From Arthrobacter sp. Soc17.1.1.1 (GTDB taxonomy: Bacteria > Actinomycetota > Actinomycetes > Actinomycetales > Micrococcaceae): a stretch of 64,000 bases of DNA. Of the stretch, positions 15,563 to 23,795 are shown piece after piece. The translations under genes were made by a program, and so were the position numbers. Location: contig NZ_JBAJII010000001.1 in assembly GCF_036867195.1 (NCBI RefSeq), positions 124,001 to 188,000 of the forward strand, in the 5' to 3' direction. Numbering within the stretch: the stretch's first letter is position 1; each line of letters opens with the position of its first letter. The notes under the pieces are model-generated. The model was not told the DNA's origin. It did not search any database and saw only the letters and a list, made by a program, of their open reading frames with translations.

Positions 15563-17680
15563 TCAGGCTGCAACCGGCTCGGCGACGGCGGCGCTCTTCT
15601 TGCTCGTGGCGTACCGCTTCAGGGCGATGACGGCCAGTGCCGAGATGACCGTCCCGACCAGGATGGCGAGGATGAACATCAGCACGTTCCCGATGGCGAA
15701 GAAGACGAAGATACCGCCGTGGGGGGCCTGCGAGGTGACTCCGGTGCCCATCACGATCGCTCCGGTGACCGCGGAGCCCAGGAGGGACGCCGGGATGACG
15801 CGCAGCGGATCCGCTGCCGCGAACGGGATGGCACCCTCCGAGATGAACGCGGCGCCCAGCAGCCAGGCGGCCTTGCCGTTCTCGCGCTCCGCAAGGGTGA
15901 ACCGGCGGCGGTCGAGGCTCGTGGCGAGTGCCATGGCGAGCGGCGGGACCATGCCGGCTGCCATCACCGCGGCCATGATCTGCCACGGTGCCTGGTTGTC
16001 GATGGAGCCGGCGCCCAGGCCGGCGACGGCGAACGAGTAGGCCACCTTGTTCACGGGGCCGCCGAGGTCCACGGCCATCATGAGTCCGAGGATGACCCCG
16101 AGGCCCACTGCCGCGGTGCCGGTGAGACCGGAGAGCCAGTTGTTCAGGCCCACCGTGATCGCGGCGATGGGTCCGCCGAGGACGAGGAACATCAGGCCGG
16201 ACGCCACGATGGACGCCACGAGCGGGATGATGACCACGGGCATCAGGCTCCGCAGCCAGCGCGGCACCGAGAGTCGACCGATCATCATGGCGACGTACCC
16301 GGCGAGCAGGCCGCCGACGATGCCGCCGAGGAAGCCCGCGCCCATGAATCCCGCGACGGCGCCGGCGACGAAGCCGGGTGCGATGCCCGGCCGGTCGGCC
16401 AGCGCGTACGCGATGTAGCCGGCGAGGGCGGGGACCAGGAAGCCGAGCGACAACTGGCCGATCTTGAAGGCCACGGCCCCCAGGTACTCACCGAGCCCTC
16501 CGGCCGGCAGGTTCACGAGGCTGTTCTCGAGGACCACGACATCGGCGGTCTCGGTGATGAGGTACCCGCCGAGCAGGAAGCCGAGGGCGATCAGGAGGCC
16601 GCCTCCTGCGACGAACGGGATCATGTAGCTGACGCCGGTGAGGAGCGCGCGCTTGAGGGTGCTGCCGATACCGTCCCGGCCACCGTCGTCGTCCGTCTGC
16701 TCGCCGCCGGCGGTGCCGGCGACCCTGCGGGCGTTCGGGTTCGAGGCGGCCGCGACGGCCTCCTCGACCATCTCGCCCGGCTCGTCGATGCCACGCTTGA
16801 CGGGAGCGGAGATCACGGGGAGGCCCGCGAAGCGCTGCTTGTCGCGCACGTCGACGTCGACGGCGAAGATCACGGCGTCGGCCGCGGCGATCACCGCGGG
16901 GTCCAGCGGCGTGGCGCCGGAGGAGCCCTGCGTCTCGACCTGGAGGTCGATCCCGCGCTCCTTCGCTGCGGCGACGAGGGAGTCGGCCGCCATGTACGTG
17001 TGGGCGATCCCGGTGGGGCAGGCGGTGACGGCGACGAGGCGCCGCACCTTGGTGTCCGTGGATGCGCCGTGCTCGAGGGCGGGTCCGGTGGTGTCGGTCC
17101 CTCCCGGTGCGGTGCCGAGCGTCGCGGCGGCCTCGCTGGTCCGTGACCCGGCGCCGGCGGTCGCAGCGACACCGGCGGCACCTGCGGCGTGGGCCCCGGC
17201 TGGTTCCGGTGTCGACGCCGGGGCGTCGCCGAGGCCCAGCGCGCCGTTGACGAGGGCGACGACGTCGGCCGGCGTCCGGGCGGCGCGCAGGGAGGCCGTG
17301 AAGTCCTTCTTGATCAGTGATCGCGCGAGCTTGGACAGCAGCTTCAGGTGCTCCTGGTCCGCGCCGTCGGGTGCGGCGATGAAGAAGACGAGGTCCGCCG
17401 GCCCGTCCTTCGCCCCGAAGTCGACGGGTGGTGCGAGGCGGGCCATGGCGAGGGTGGCTTCGGAGACCGCCGTGGAGCGGCAGTGCGGGATGGCGATGCC
17501 TCCGGGGACACCCGTGGAGGTCTTGTTCTCCCGGGCGAGGGCGTCGGCGTACAGGCCGTCGACCTCGGTGGAGCGGCCCTGCGCGGCGACCTGTTCCGCG
17601 AGGTAGCGGATCACCGAGGACCGTTCGGTCCCCAGGTCCTTGTCCAGAGTCACAAGCTCCGGAGTGATGAGATCGGACAT
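15563..17680 (-). CDS. fruA: PTS fructose transporter subunit EIIABC
   Basis: A 705-residue fused fructose permease that imports and phosphorylates fructose to fructose 1-phosphate. EIIA comes first (about residues 1-150, active His66 in GIAIPH), then an Ala/Gly/Pro/Thr-rich linker, EIIB (about 213-310, phospho-Cys221 in TACPTGIAHTYMA) and EIIC (about 340-690, with around ten membrane segments). Its ATG overlaps the fruK stop by ATGA. The product is the substrate of the adjacent FruK. Confidence 0.96.
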   Translation of the reverse strand: MSDLITPELVTLDKDLGTERSSVIRYLAEQVAAQGRSTEVDGLYADALARENKTSTGVPGGIAIPHCRSTAVSEATLAMARLAPPVDFGAKDGPADLVFFIAAPDGADQEHLKLLSKLARSLIKKDFTASLRAARTPADVVALVNGALGLGDAPASTPEPAGAHAAGAAGVAATAGAGSRTSEAAATLGTAPGGTDTTGPALEHGASTDTKVRRLVAVTACPTGIAHTYMAADSLVAAAKERGIDLQVETQGSSGATPLDPAVIAAADAVIFAVDVDVRDKQRFAGLPVISAPVKRGIDEPGEMVEEAVAAASNPNARRVAGTAGGEQTDDDGGRDGIGSTLKRALLTGVSYMIPFVAGGGLLIALGFLLGGYLITETADVVVLENSLVNLPAGGLGEYLGAVAFKIGQLSLGFLVPALAGYIAYALADRPGIAPGFVAGAVAGFMGAGFLGGIVGGLLAGYVAMMIGRLSVPRWLRSLMPVVIIPLVASIVASGLMFLVLGGPIAAITVGLNNWLSGLTGTAAVGLGVILGLMMAVDLGGPVNKVAYSFAVAGLGAGSIDNQAPWQIMAAVMAAGMVPPLAMALATSLDRRRFTLAERENGKAAWLLGAAFISEGAIPFAAADPLRVIPASLLGSAVTGAIVMGTGVTSQAPHGGIFVFFAIGNVLMFILAILVGTVISALAVIALKRYATSKKSAAVAEPVAA

Positions 17681-18702
17681 CAGATTTCCTCCTGTGCGAG
17701 GGACCCTGCGGTGGGCCCCGTGGCGCTCGGTTCGATCACGGGCAGCGTGACCATGAGGGGGGTGACCACGACGACGCCGGGCGTCGTCTGGTCGAGGGAA
17801 GGAACGGTGGAGCCTGGTAGGGCGGCTGCTGCCGATCCGTGGGCGACGGCCTGGCGCAGGCAGTTCTCGGGGAGTTCGCCTGCACTGTGCGCCAGCAGGT
17901 AGCCGGCCAGCGCGGAGTCTCCCGCGCCGACCGTGGATCGTGCCGTGACGGGCGGGTGCACGGCGTGCCAGGCCCCCGCGTTCGTCACGAGCAGGGCGCC
18001 CTTGGAACCAAGGGTCGCCAGGACCGCTCCGACCCCCGCGGTGATGAGCACCGCGCAGGCCTTGGCGGCCAGTTCGAAGTCCTGCTCCAGTTCGTCGCCG
18101 GTACCGATGCCGGTGAGCTCGCTGAGTTCCTCGGCATTGGGTTTCAGCAGGTCCGGCGCGGGGAGGCCGGCGGCCGCCTCGATGAGGGGTTCGCCGGAGG
18201 AATCGATCGCCACGCGCGGCGCGGCTGATCCGTAGGTGGCACGGACGGCCGCGGTGACGCGGGTGTAGAACGTCGGGGGGATCCCCGGGGGCAGGGATCC
18301 GGCGAGGACCAGCCAGTCCGCGCCGTCGCTCTCGGCGACGACGACGGCGAGGAGGTCCTCGAGGTGCTCCGCGGAGAGTTCGGGGCCGGGTTCGTTGATC
18401 TTCGTCGTGGTGCCGTCGGGTTCGGTGATGGCCGTGTTGATACGGAGGGCCGCACCGATCGGCAGGTTCCGGAACGGGACGGAGACGGAGCGCAGGCCCG
18501 TGAGCACGGGGTCGTCGTCGTCGCCCGGCAGGACGGCGAGGGTGCGGGTGCCGGACATGGCGAGTGCGCGGCTGACGTTCACGCCCTTGCCGCCCGCCTC
18601 CTGCACCACGTGGGTGGCACGCTGCACGGCGCCGCGGGTGAGCGGCGCGCCGATGGCGACGGTGCGGTCGATGCTGGGGTTCGCGGTGAGGGTCAGGATC
18701 AT
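17680..18702 (-). CDS. fruK: 1-phosphofructokinase
   Basis: A 340-residue PfkB-family kinase that converts fructose 1-phosphate to fructose 1,6-bisphosphate. The first PfkB signature is GGKGVNVSRAL (about residues 37-47), and the catalytic motif is STVGAGDSALAGYL with its Asp base. The ATG at 18702 overlaps the fruR stop and its own stop overlaps the fruA start, both by ATGA. A longer upstream frame would only overlap fruR and is rejected. The C-terminal tail beyond the kinase fold is about 30 residues longer than in many homologues. Confidence 0.95.
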   Translation of the reverse strand: MILTLTANPSIDRTVAIGAPLTRGAVQRATHVVQEAGGKGVNVSRALAMSGTRTLAVLPGDDDDPVLTGLRSVSVPFRNLPIGAALRINTAITEPDGTTTKINEPGPELSAEHLEDLLAVVVAESDGADWLVLAGSLPPGIPPTFYTRVTAAVRATYGSAAPRVAIDSSGEPLIEAAAGLPAPDLLKPNAEELSELTGIGTGDELEQDFELAAKACAVLITAGVGAVLATLGSKGALLVTNAGAWHAVHPPVTARSTVGAGDSALAGYLLAHSAGELPENCLRQAVAHGSAAAALPGSTVPSLDQTTPGVVVVTPLMVTLPVIEPSATGPTAGSLAQEEI

Positions 18703-19466
18703 GCCACGATCACCTCCACATCGGCGTCGGCGAGGGCGGCTGCGAGGGCGTTGCGCGGTGCGCGGTCGGTGATGAGTGCATCGATCTCCTCCAGGGTGGC
18801 GAAACTGATCAGGGTCTCCTCGTCGAACTTCGACGCGTCGGCGAGGAGCACCACGCGGCGGGCCGAACGGACGATGGCGGTCTTCACCGCTGCCTCGTCG
18901 ACATCGGGGGTGCTGAGGCCGAAGCCCGCGCTGATGCCGTTGGCGCCGATGAAGGCGATGTCGGCGCGCAGGCGGGAGAAATGGGCGACGGTGCTGCTGC
19001 CCACGGCCGCGCTCGTGAGGGCCCGGACCCGGCCGCCCACGAGTTCGACGCTCAGGCCCGCACCGGAGACGAGTGCCGCGATGGGGACGGAGTGGGTCAC
19101 CACGGCGAGCCCCGGGCGTGCCTCGTCGACGAGCAGGTCGGCCAGCCCACCCGTGGTGCTGCCGGCGTCGAGCACCACGGCCCCGGTCTCGGGGGCGAGG
19201 GCGAGGGCGGTCTCGGCGATGCGCCTCTTCTCGGGGGAGTGCTGCCCGGAGCGGCTGATGAGGCTCGGCTCGTGGGTGGTGGCGCCGCTGCCGGCGATCG
19301 CACCCCCGTGCACACGGCGCAGCACGCCGTCGTTCTCGAGCAGTGCGAGGTCCCGGCGGACGGTCTCCTTGGTGATGCCGAAGCGGGAGGAGAGGCCTGC
19401 CACCGTGACGCGTCCATCGGCGGAGACGAGGCTGCTGATCTGCCGGTACCGTTCTTCCGCGAACAT
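18699..19466 (-). CDS. fruR: DeoR-family transcriptional regulator of the fructose operon
   Basis: A 255-residue DeoR-type regulator: N-terminal helix-turn-helix (RYRQISSLVSADGRVTVAGL... GITKETVRRDLALLE, about residues 5-57) and a C-terminal sugar-phosphate-sensing domain of the ribose-isomerase-like fold containing the DAGSTTGGLADLL loop. It is first in fruR-fruK-fruA, so it probably represses its own operon until fructose 1-phosphate accumulates. The ATG start MFAEERYRQI matches the family. Confidence 0.92.
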   Translation of the reverse strand: MFAEERYRQISSLVSADGRVTVAGLSSRFGITKETVRRDLALLENDGVLRRVHGGAIAGSGATTHEPSLISRSGQHSPEKRRIAETALALAPETGAVVLDAGSTTGGLADLLVDEARPGLAVVTHSVPIAALVSGAGLSVELVGGRVRALTSAAVGSSTVAHFSRLRADIAFIGANGISAGFGLSTPDVDEAAVKTAIVRSARRVVLLADASKFDEETLISFATLEEIDALITDRAPRNALAAALADADVEVIVA

Positions 19467-19594
19467 GGCGACTCCGTTGTCTGCTGCTGCGAGGCCGCAA
19501 CATGTGGTTTTATCTTTGTTTGAGTGACTCTAGCCCCGCTTTAGGTGTGACGTCAAGCACACAACGGGAACGATCAAAAACAACCACAGATGAC

Positions 19595-19623
19595 GAAGGG
19601 CCGGAGCGTGGCTCCGGCCCTTC
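19595..19623. terminator. Rho-independent terminator
   Basis: GAAGGGCCGGAGC (19595-19607) and GCTCCGGCCCTTC (19611-19623) form a perfect 13-base-pair stem with a GTG loop, 42 bases downstream of the DUF6458 gene on minus. Upstream of fruR, TGTGGTT (19503-19509) and AACCACA (19582-19588) form a widely spaced inverted repeat of uncertain meaning. Confidence 0.8.
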
Positions 19624-19664
19624 GGTCGACTCAGCTGGTGCTGTGCCTGGTGCTGTGTCCGGCG

Positions 19665-19919
19665 CTAGAGGCCCGTGTCGCGCGTCTCGCGGCGCGTGAC
19701 GGTCTCCCCGGTGGCGGGGTCGACGAGGGATCGCGACTCCGACACCCGGTTCTGCCGGCGCGGTGCCGCCAGCAGCAGGGATGCGATGAGGCCGATCACG
19801 CCGACGGCCATCAGGATGTAGCCCACGAGCGTGATGTCCACGAAGCTGACCTGCGCCTGAATGGCGAAAGCAAGAATTGCACCCAGTGCAATAAGGAAAA
19901 TCGAAGAACCGATTCGCAT
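19665..19919 (-). CDS. DUF6458 small membrane protein
   Basis: An 84-residue protein with two transmembrane helices (about residues 4-20 and 30-52) and a short charged tail. The N-terminus MRIGSSIFLIALGAILAFA is characteristic of the actinobacterial DUF6458 family, whose function is unknown. I use the ATG at 19919, which has AAGGAG upstream, rather than an upstream in-frame start that adds 30 unrelated residues. It is a single-gene unit with its own terminator. Confidence 0.85.
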   Translation of the reverse strand: MRIGSSIFLIALGAILAFAIQAQVSFVDITLVGYILMAVGVIGLIASLLLAAPRRQNRVSESRSLVDPATGETVTRRETRDTGL

Positions 19920-20154
19920 TACAAGAACTCCTTCGGGTTGCGGTGACGAGTGTTTCGGGAGAATTCCCCAGCGGTTAAGGTCCTGCACCGCTTCCTCCCG
20001 AGGCGGCACCGCTGCACGCCAGCATAGGGCGTCTTCCCTGTCACGGCGGGGATCTGCGCCTTCGCGGCCTGTGGGTGGCGTCCACGCAACGGTTCGGAAA
20101 AGATCGGTACGTAAGGCTTGATAAGCAGGATTAGCGTAGTGCTACCATTGCATC

Positions 20155-20171
20155 CTAAGCAGGCTGATGAA
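20155..20171 (+). promoter_or_regulatory. Shared stress element, copy 1
   Basis: CTAAGCAGGCTGATGAA, 94 bases upstream of the GlsB-like gene, is identical over 17 bases to the element at 45889-45905 upstream of an SRPBCC gene, and similar to elements at 26892-26903 and 42903-42914. It is probably an operator or an alternative sigma factor promoter element. Confidence 0.6.
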
Positions 20172-20188
20172 GTACAGTAGGGCGAAGT

Positions 20189-20202
20189 TGCACCGCGGTG
20201 CA
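20189..20202. repeat. Perfect 14-base palindrome in the leader of the GlsB-like gene
   Basis: TGCACCGCGGTGCA is a perfect palindrome 62 bases before the start codon, followed by a smaller ACTA/TAGT repeat around 20208-20220. It could be a binding site or a leader hairpin. Confidence 0.4.
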
Positions 20203-20264
20203 TCGGACTATCAGGTAGTGCGCCTCCTCGCGGGGGCCACTGAAAATCACTCAAGGAGCTCCTT

Positions 20265-20537
20265 ATGATCGACATCATTGCCTTCCTCATCCTCGGCCTC
20301 CTCGCCGGCGCCCTCGCCAAGCTGATCCTGCCCGGCAAGCAGGGTGGCGGCATCCTCATCACGATGATCCTCGGCGTCATCGGCGCCTTCGTGGGCGGCT
20401 TCATCGGCCGGGCCATCTTCGGCACGAGCGGTGGCAGCACCTTCTCGTTCCAGTCGATCCTGTTCGCCGTCCTCGGTTCGCTGATCGTGCTCGTCATCTA
20501 CGGCGCCATCACCAAGCGCCGCGGCTCGCGCGTCTAG
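20265..20537 (+). CDS. GlsB/YeaQ/YmgE-family stress membrane protein
   Basis: A 90-residue protein with three hydrophobic helices and the family pattern FLILGLLAGALAKLILPG near the start and ILGVIGAFVGGFIGR in the middle (transglycosylase-associated protein family). These proteins are induced by general stress in many bacteria; their biochemical role is unknown. AAGGAG precedes the ATG. The shared TAAGCAGGCTGATGAA element upstream suggests it belongs to a local stress regulon. Confidence 0.9.
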   Translation: MIDIIAFLILGLLAGALAKLILPGKQGGGILITMILGVIGAFVGGFIGRAIFGTSGGSTFSFQSILFAVLGSLIVLVIYGAITKRRGSRV

Positions 20538-20575
20538 TTCCGCAGAGCAGCTGCACCGGGGGGAGCAGCTGCGAC

Positions 20576-20606
20576 AGGGCGTCACCGACCACGGTGGCGC
20601 CCTTTC
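20576..20606 (+). terminator. Rho-independent terminator after the GlsB-like gene
   Basis: AGGGCGTCACCG (20576-20587) pairs with CGGTGGCGCCCT (20592-20603) over 12 positions with one G-U pair, then TTTCCTGTTC. Confidence 0.8.
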
Positions 20607-20730
20607 CTGTTCGCCCTCCCTGGTCGACCTCCCTGCACGATGCGCCACCAGCAGAACCCCCACCCGACACGGCACGCCACGCCTAGACTCGTTGGCGGGG
20701 GTAATCCGATCCATCTGCGGAAGGACCACG

Positions 20731-21516
20731 ATGTTTGGCCGGAACAAGGAGAACCCAGCCGTCAAGGCTGCCAACGGGACGCTGTTCGACAAGGACGGCA
20801 ACCCGAAGCCCGCGATCCTCCGCGGCATCGAGCGGGCCCTCGACGTGCAGCGGCCGCTGATCCTCTCCAACCTCGACCGCCTGCGCCGCGGCCACCCGGA
20901 CGCCTCCCCCGCCGAGCTCGCACGCCTGCTCGAGCGCGACTACCTGCGGGCGACGACGCTGGCGGGTGCCGCCGTCGGCGCCACCGCCGCCGTCCCCGCT
21001 GTCGGCACCATGGCATCCCTCGGACTCTCCGCTGCCGCGACGGTCGGGTTCCTCGAGGCCACGGCACTGTATGCCGAATCCATCGCCGAGCTGCACGGAG
21101 TCAACACCCAGGACCCGGAGCGGTCCCGCGCCATGGTGATGGCCATCCTCATGGGCGAGGAGGGCACCGCCCTGATCCGCTCCATCCTCGGCGCTTCCGC
21201 CGGGCAGGGTGCACCCCAGTACTGGGGGCAGCTCGTGAACAGATCCGCGCCGACCTCGCTCGTGAAGACCGTCACCGGATCCATCCAGCGGCGTTTCCTG
21301 AAGAAGTTCCTGGCCAAGCAGGGCGGATTCATGCTCGGGCGTGCCCTGCCGTTCGGTGCCGGCGCGGTGATCGGCGGCACCGGCAACCACCTCATGGGCA
21401 AGGGCGTCATCAAGACCACGCGTGAGGCGTTCGGGCCGTTGCCGCAGACCATCCCCGGCGAGCTCGCCGAGGTGCTGCAGCTTCCCGATCCCGGGTCGCG
21501 GCAGAAGCGGGCCTAA
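20731..21516 (+). CDS. Conserved hypothetical protein with Ala/Gly-rich hydrophobic core
   Basis: A 261-residue protein. The N-terminal 70 residues are soluble and charged; residues 75-110 form an Ala/Gly/Val-rich hydrophobic hairpin; another Gly-rich segment (LGRALPFGAGAVIGGTGNHLMGKG) lies near residues 205-230, reminiscent of the EcsC or DUF697 type, but I cannot assign a family. ATG at 20731 (MFGRNKENPAV) follows GGAAGGA, so a frame starting 39 bases earlier is rejected. Its stop overlaps the stop of the convergent DUF445 gene. Confidence 0.75.
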   Translation: MFGRNKENPAVKAANGTLFDKDGNPKPAILRGIERALDVQRPLILSNLDRLRRGHPDASPAELARLLERDYLRATTLAGAAVGATAAVPAVGTMASLGLSAAATVGFLEATALYAESIAELHGVNTQDPERSRAMVMAILMGEEGTALIRSILGASAGQGAPQYWGQLVNRSAPTSLVKTVTGSIQRRFLKKFLAKQGGFMLGRALPFGAGAVIGGTGNHLMGKGVIKTTREAFGPLPQTIPGELAEVLQLPDPGSRQKRA

Positions 21517-22772
21517 CCGAAGATCGCGTTCGCGAGCGCGAAGATCACCAGGCCGGCCAGCGAGCCGACCACGGTGCCGTTGATCCTGATGAACTGCAGG
21601 TCCCTGCCGACCTGCAGTTCGATCTTGCGGGACGTCTCCTCGGCGTCCCAGCGGCCCACGGTCTCGGAGATGACGCCGGCGATCTCGCTGCGGTAGGTGC
21701 GCACCGCGTACGAGGCCCCGTCGGCGATCCAGCGGTTCACCTTCCCCGCCAGCTCGGCGTCGCTCGTCAGGCGGGAGCCGAAGTCCCGGACGGCGGCCTT
21801 GAACTTGGTCGTCAGTTCGCTCTCCGGGTCGTTGACGGCTTCGAGCAGGGCGTTCTTGATGGTGGCCCAGGTGCGGGCGGTGAGATCGCGGACGCGCGGG
21901 TCGTCGAGCAGCTGCCCCTTGATCTCCTCCGCCTTCGCGATCGTCTCGGGCTTGTGCTGGAGGTCCTGTGCGAGGTCCCGGAGGTACTTGTCGATGGCGA
22001 GGCGCACATCGTGCCGCGGATCGTCCTGCACGGCACGGATGAATTTCGACAGCTCGGCATGCACGCGGTCGCCGACCACGCCGTCGACGAGGCGCGGCAC
22101 CCAGGTGGGGGAGCGCTGCGCCACCACGCGCGTGACCACCGCGTAGTTCGCGTCCACCCAGTCGCCGGCACGGTCCACGAGGAGGTCCACCAGCCGGTGG
22201 TGGTGCCCTTCGGCGAAGACGCGCTCTGCGATGCTGCCGATCGGCGGGCCCCACGGCGGCTCGAGCAGGTGCTTGCGGACCATGGACTCGATCACGCCCT
22301 GCACGGCGTCGTCGTTGAGCACGGTGAACATGCCGCGGATCAGGGCCGCACCCTCGACGGCCACGCGGTCGGCGCTCTCGGGCCTCTCGAGCCAGGCACC
22401 CGCCTTCTGGGCGATCCGCGCGGAGTCGAGCTTCGCGCGCACCACGTCCTCGGACAGGAAGTTCTCCTCCACGAACTGTCCGAGCGACTCCCCGATCTGG
22501 TCCTTCTTGCGCGGGATGATCGCGGTGTGCGGAATCCTCAGCCCCATCGGATGCTTGAAGAGGGCCGTGACCGCGAACCAGTCCGCGAGGGCGCCCACCA
22601 TGCCGCCCTCGGCGGCGGCGCGCACGTACTCGAGCCACGGGTACGTGTCCTGCAGGGCGAAGGCCACCAGGAAGATGGCGGCCATCACCGCGAGCAGCCC
22701 CGTCGCCAGCAGTTTCATGCGGCGGAGGGCGTCGGCCCGCTCGGCGTCGGCACCGGTCATCTGAGCATTCAC
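21513..22772 (-). CDS. DUF445-family membrane-anchored protein
   Basis: A 419-residue protein of the DUF445 (YheB/YjiN) family: an N-terminal membrane helix (about residues 18-37), the signature AAAEGGMVGALADWFAVTALFKHPMG with IPHTAIIPRKKDQIGESLG, a long helical middle section, and a C-terminal hydrophobic anchor (GSLAGLVIFALANAIFG). Function is unknown; a membrane or spore-envelope related role has been proposed in other species. Its stop codon overlaps that of the plus-strand neighbour. Confidence 0.9.
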   Translation of the reverse strand: MNAQMTGADAERADALRRMKLLATGLLAVMAAIFLVAFALQDTYPWLEYVRAAAEGGMVGALADWFAVTALFKHPMGLRIPHTAIIPRKKDQIGESLGQFVEENFLSEDVVRAKLDSARIAQKAGAWLERPESADRVAVEGAALIRGMFTVLNDDAVQGVIESMVRKHLLEPPWGPPIGSIAERVFAEGHHHRLVDLLVDRAGDWVDANYAVVTRVVAQRSPTWVPRLVDGVVGDRVHAELSKFIRAVQDDPRHDVRLAIDKYLRDLAQDLQHKPETIAKAEEIKGQLLDDPRVRDLTARTWATIKNALLEAVNDPESELTTKFKAAVRDFGSRLTSDAELAGKVNRWIADGASYAVRTYRSEIAGVISETVGRWDAEETSRKIELQVGRDLQFIRINGTVVGSLAGLVIFALANAIFG

Positions 22773-22889
22773 GCTCCGAGTCTAGCGAGGCCGCCGTCCG
22801 CGTCGGCGGAGCGCGGCGGCCCGATGGAACGCGGTCGGCGGGGTCACGTACCGTGATAGGCACACCACCTCCGACGGAAAGGCGGGTCA

Positions 22890-23756
22890 GTGCCCCCTGT
22901 GATCTTCGCCCACCGCGGCAGCAGCGGCACCTACGCCGAGCACACGCGCGCCGCCTACCTCCAGGCGCTCGCGGACGGCGTCGACGGTGTGGAGTGCGAC
23001 GTGCACCTCAGCCGGGACGGGCAGCTGGTCTGCATCCACGACACCACGCTGGAACGCACCACGAACGGTTCCGGGGACGTCGCCGACCACACCGTGGCCG
23101 AGCTGCGGATGCTCGACGTGGCCGCCTGGAAGGGCGTGGGCATCCCGTCCGCCTTCGGCGGGGCGGACGAGCAGTTCCTCACCCTCGCCGATCTGCTGAC
23201 CCTGCTGCACGACGCCGGCCGCCCCGTCCGCCTCGCCATCGAGCTGAAGCACCCGAGCCCGTTCGGACTGCGCCTGGAGGAGGCCCTGATCGCCTTCCTC
23301 ATGGACGAGGGATGGAACCCGGAGTCCTCGATGCTCGGCGGCATCGAGATCAGCTTCATGAGCTTCAATCCCGACTCCATCCGGCAGCTCGCGGAATCGG
23401 CCCCGCACCACATGCTCTGCCAGCTGGTCGCGGACGTCGAGCCCCAGGAGGTCCGTGACGCCCTGCGCTTCGGCTCGATCGCCGAGGGCGCGCTGATCGC
23501 CGTGCTGCAGCGCGCTCTGAAGGAGGGCGAGGAACTGATCGACGCGCAGGAGGTCGGCATCGCGGGCCCCGGCATCGAGTACGTACGTGACCACCCCGAG
23601 CGGATCCGGCGGTGGATCCAGGAGGGCATGCGCGTACGGGCCTGGACGGTGAACACCGAGGAGGACGCCCTGTTCCTCGCGGACCTCGGCGTACAGGAGA
23701 TGACCTCCGACTATCCGGCGCGCATCCGGCTCGCGCTCGAGGGCAACAGACAGTAG
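22890..23756 (+). CDS. Glycerophosphodiester phosphodiesterase
   Basis: A 288-residue GDPD-family enzyme that hydrolyses glycerophosphodiesters to glycerol 3-phosphate and an alcohol. The active-site signatures are FAHRGSSGTYAEHT (catalytic His and Glu), DGVECDVHLSRDGQLVCIHD (metal-binding Glu/Asp and second catalytic His) and IELKHPSP. No signal peptide, so it is cytoplasmic (UgpQ-like). The start is GTG at 22890 with GGAAAGGCGG upstream. The C-terminus has the expected RAWTVNTEED motif. Confidence 0.93.
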   Translation: MPPVIFAHRGSSGTYAEHTRAAYLQALADGVDGVECDVHLSRDGQLVCIHDTTLERTTNGSGDVADHTVAELRMLDVAAWKGVGIPSAFGGADEQFLTLADLLTLLHDAGRPVRLAIELKHPSPFGLRLEEALIAFLMDEGWNPESSMLGGIEISFMSFNPDSIRQLAESAPHHMLCQLVADVEPQEVRDALRFGSIAEGALIAVLQRALKEGEELIDAQEVGIAGPGIEYVRDHPERIRRWIQEGMRVRAWTVNTEEDALFLADLGVQEMTSDYPARIRLALEGNRQ

Positions 23757-23795
23757 GCGCACGAAGTCCCCGGACCGCTGTGGTTGAGTGGGGAG

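Larger units (their letters stand above)
19920..20264. other. 345-base divergent intergenic region
   Basis: It lies between two small membrane-protein genes that point away from each other. I see no gene. The half nearest the GlsB-like gene carries two copies of TAAGCAGG (20122-20129 and 20156-20163, 34 bases apart), a GCTT-GAT-AAGC inverted repeat (20117-20127), and the palindrome at 20189-20202. Confidence 0.6.
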
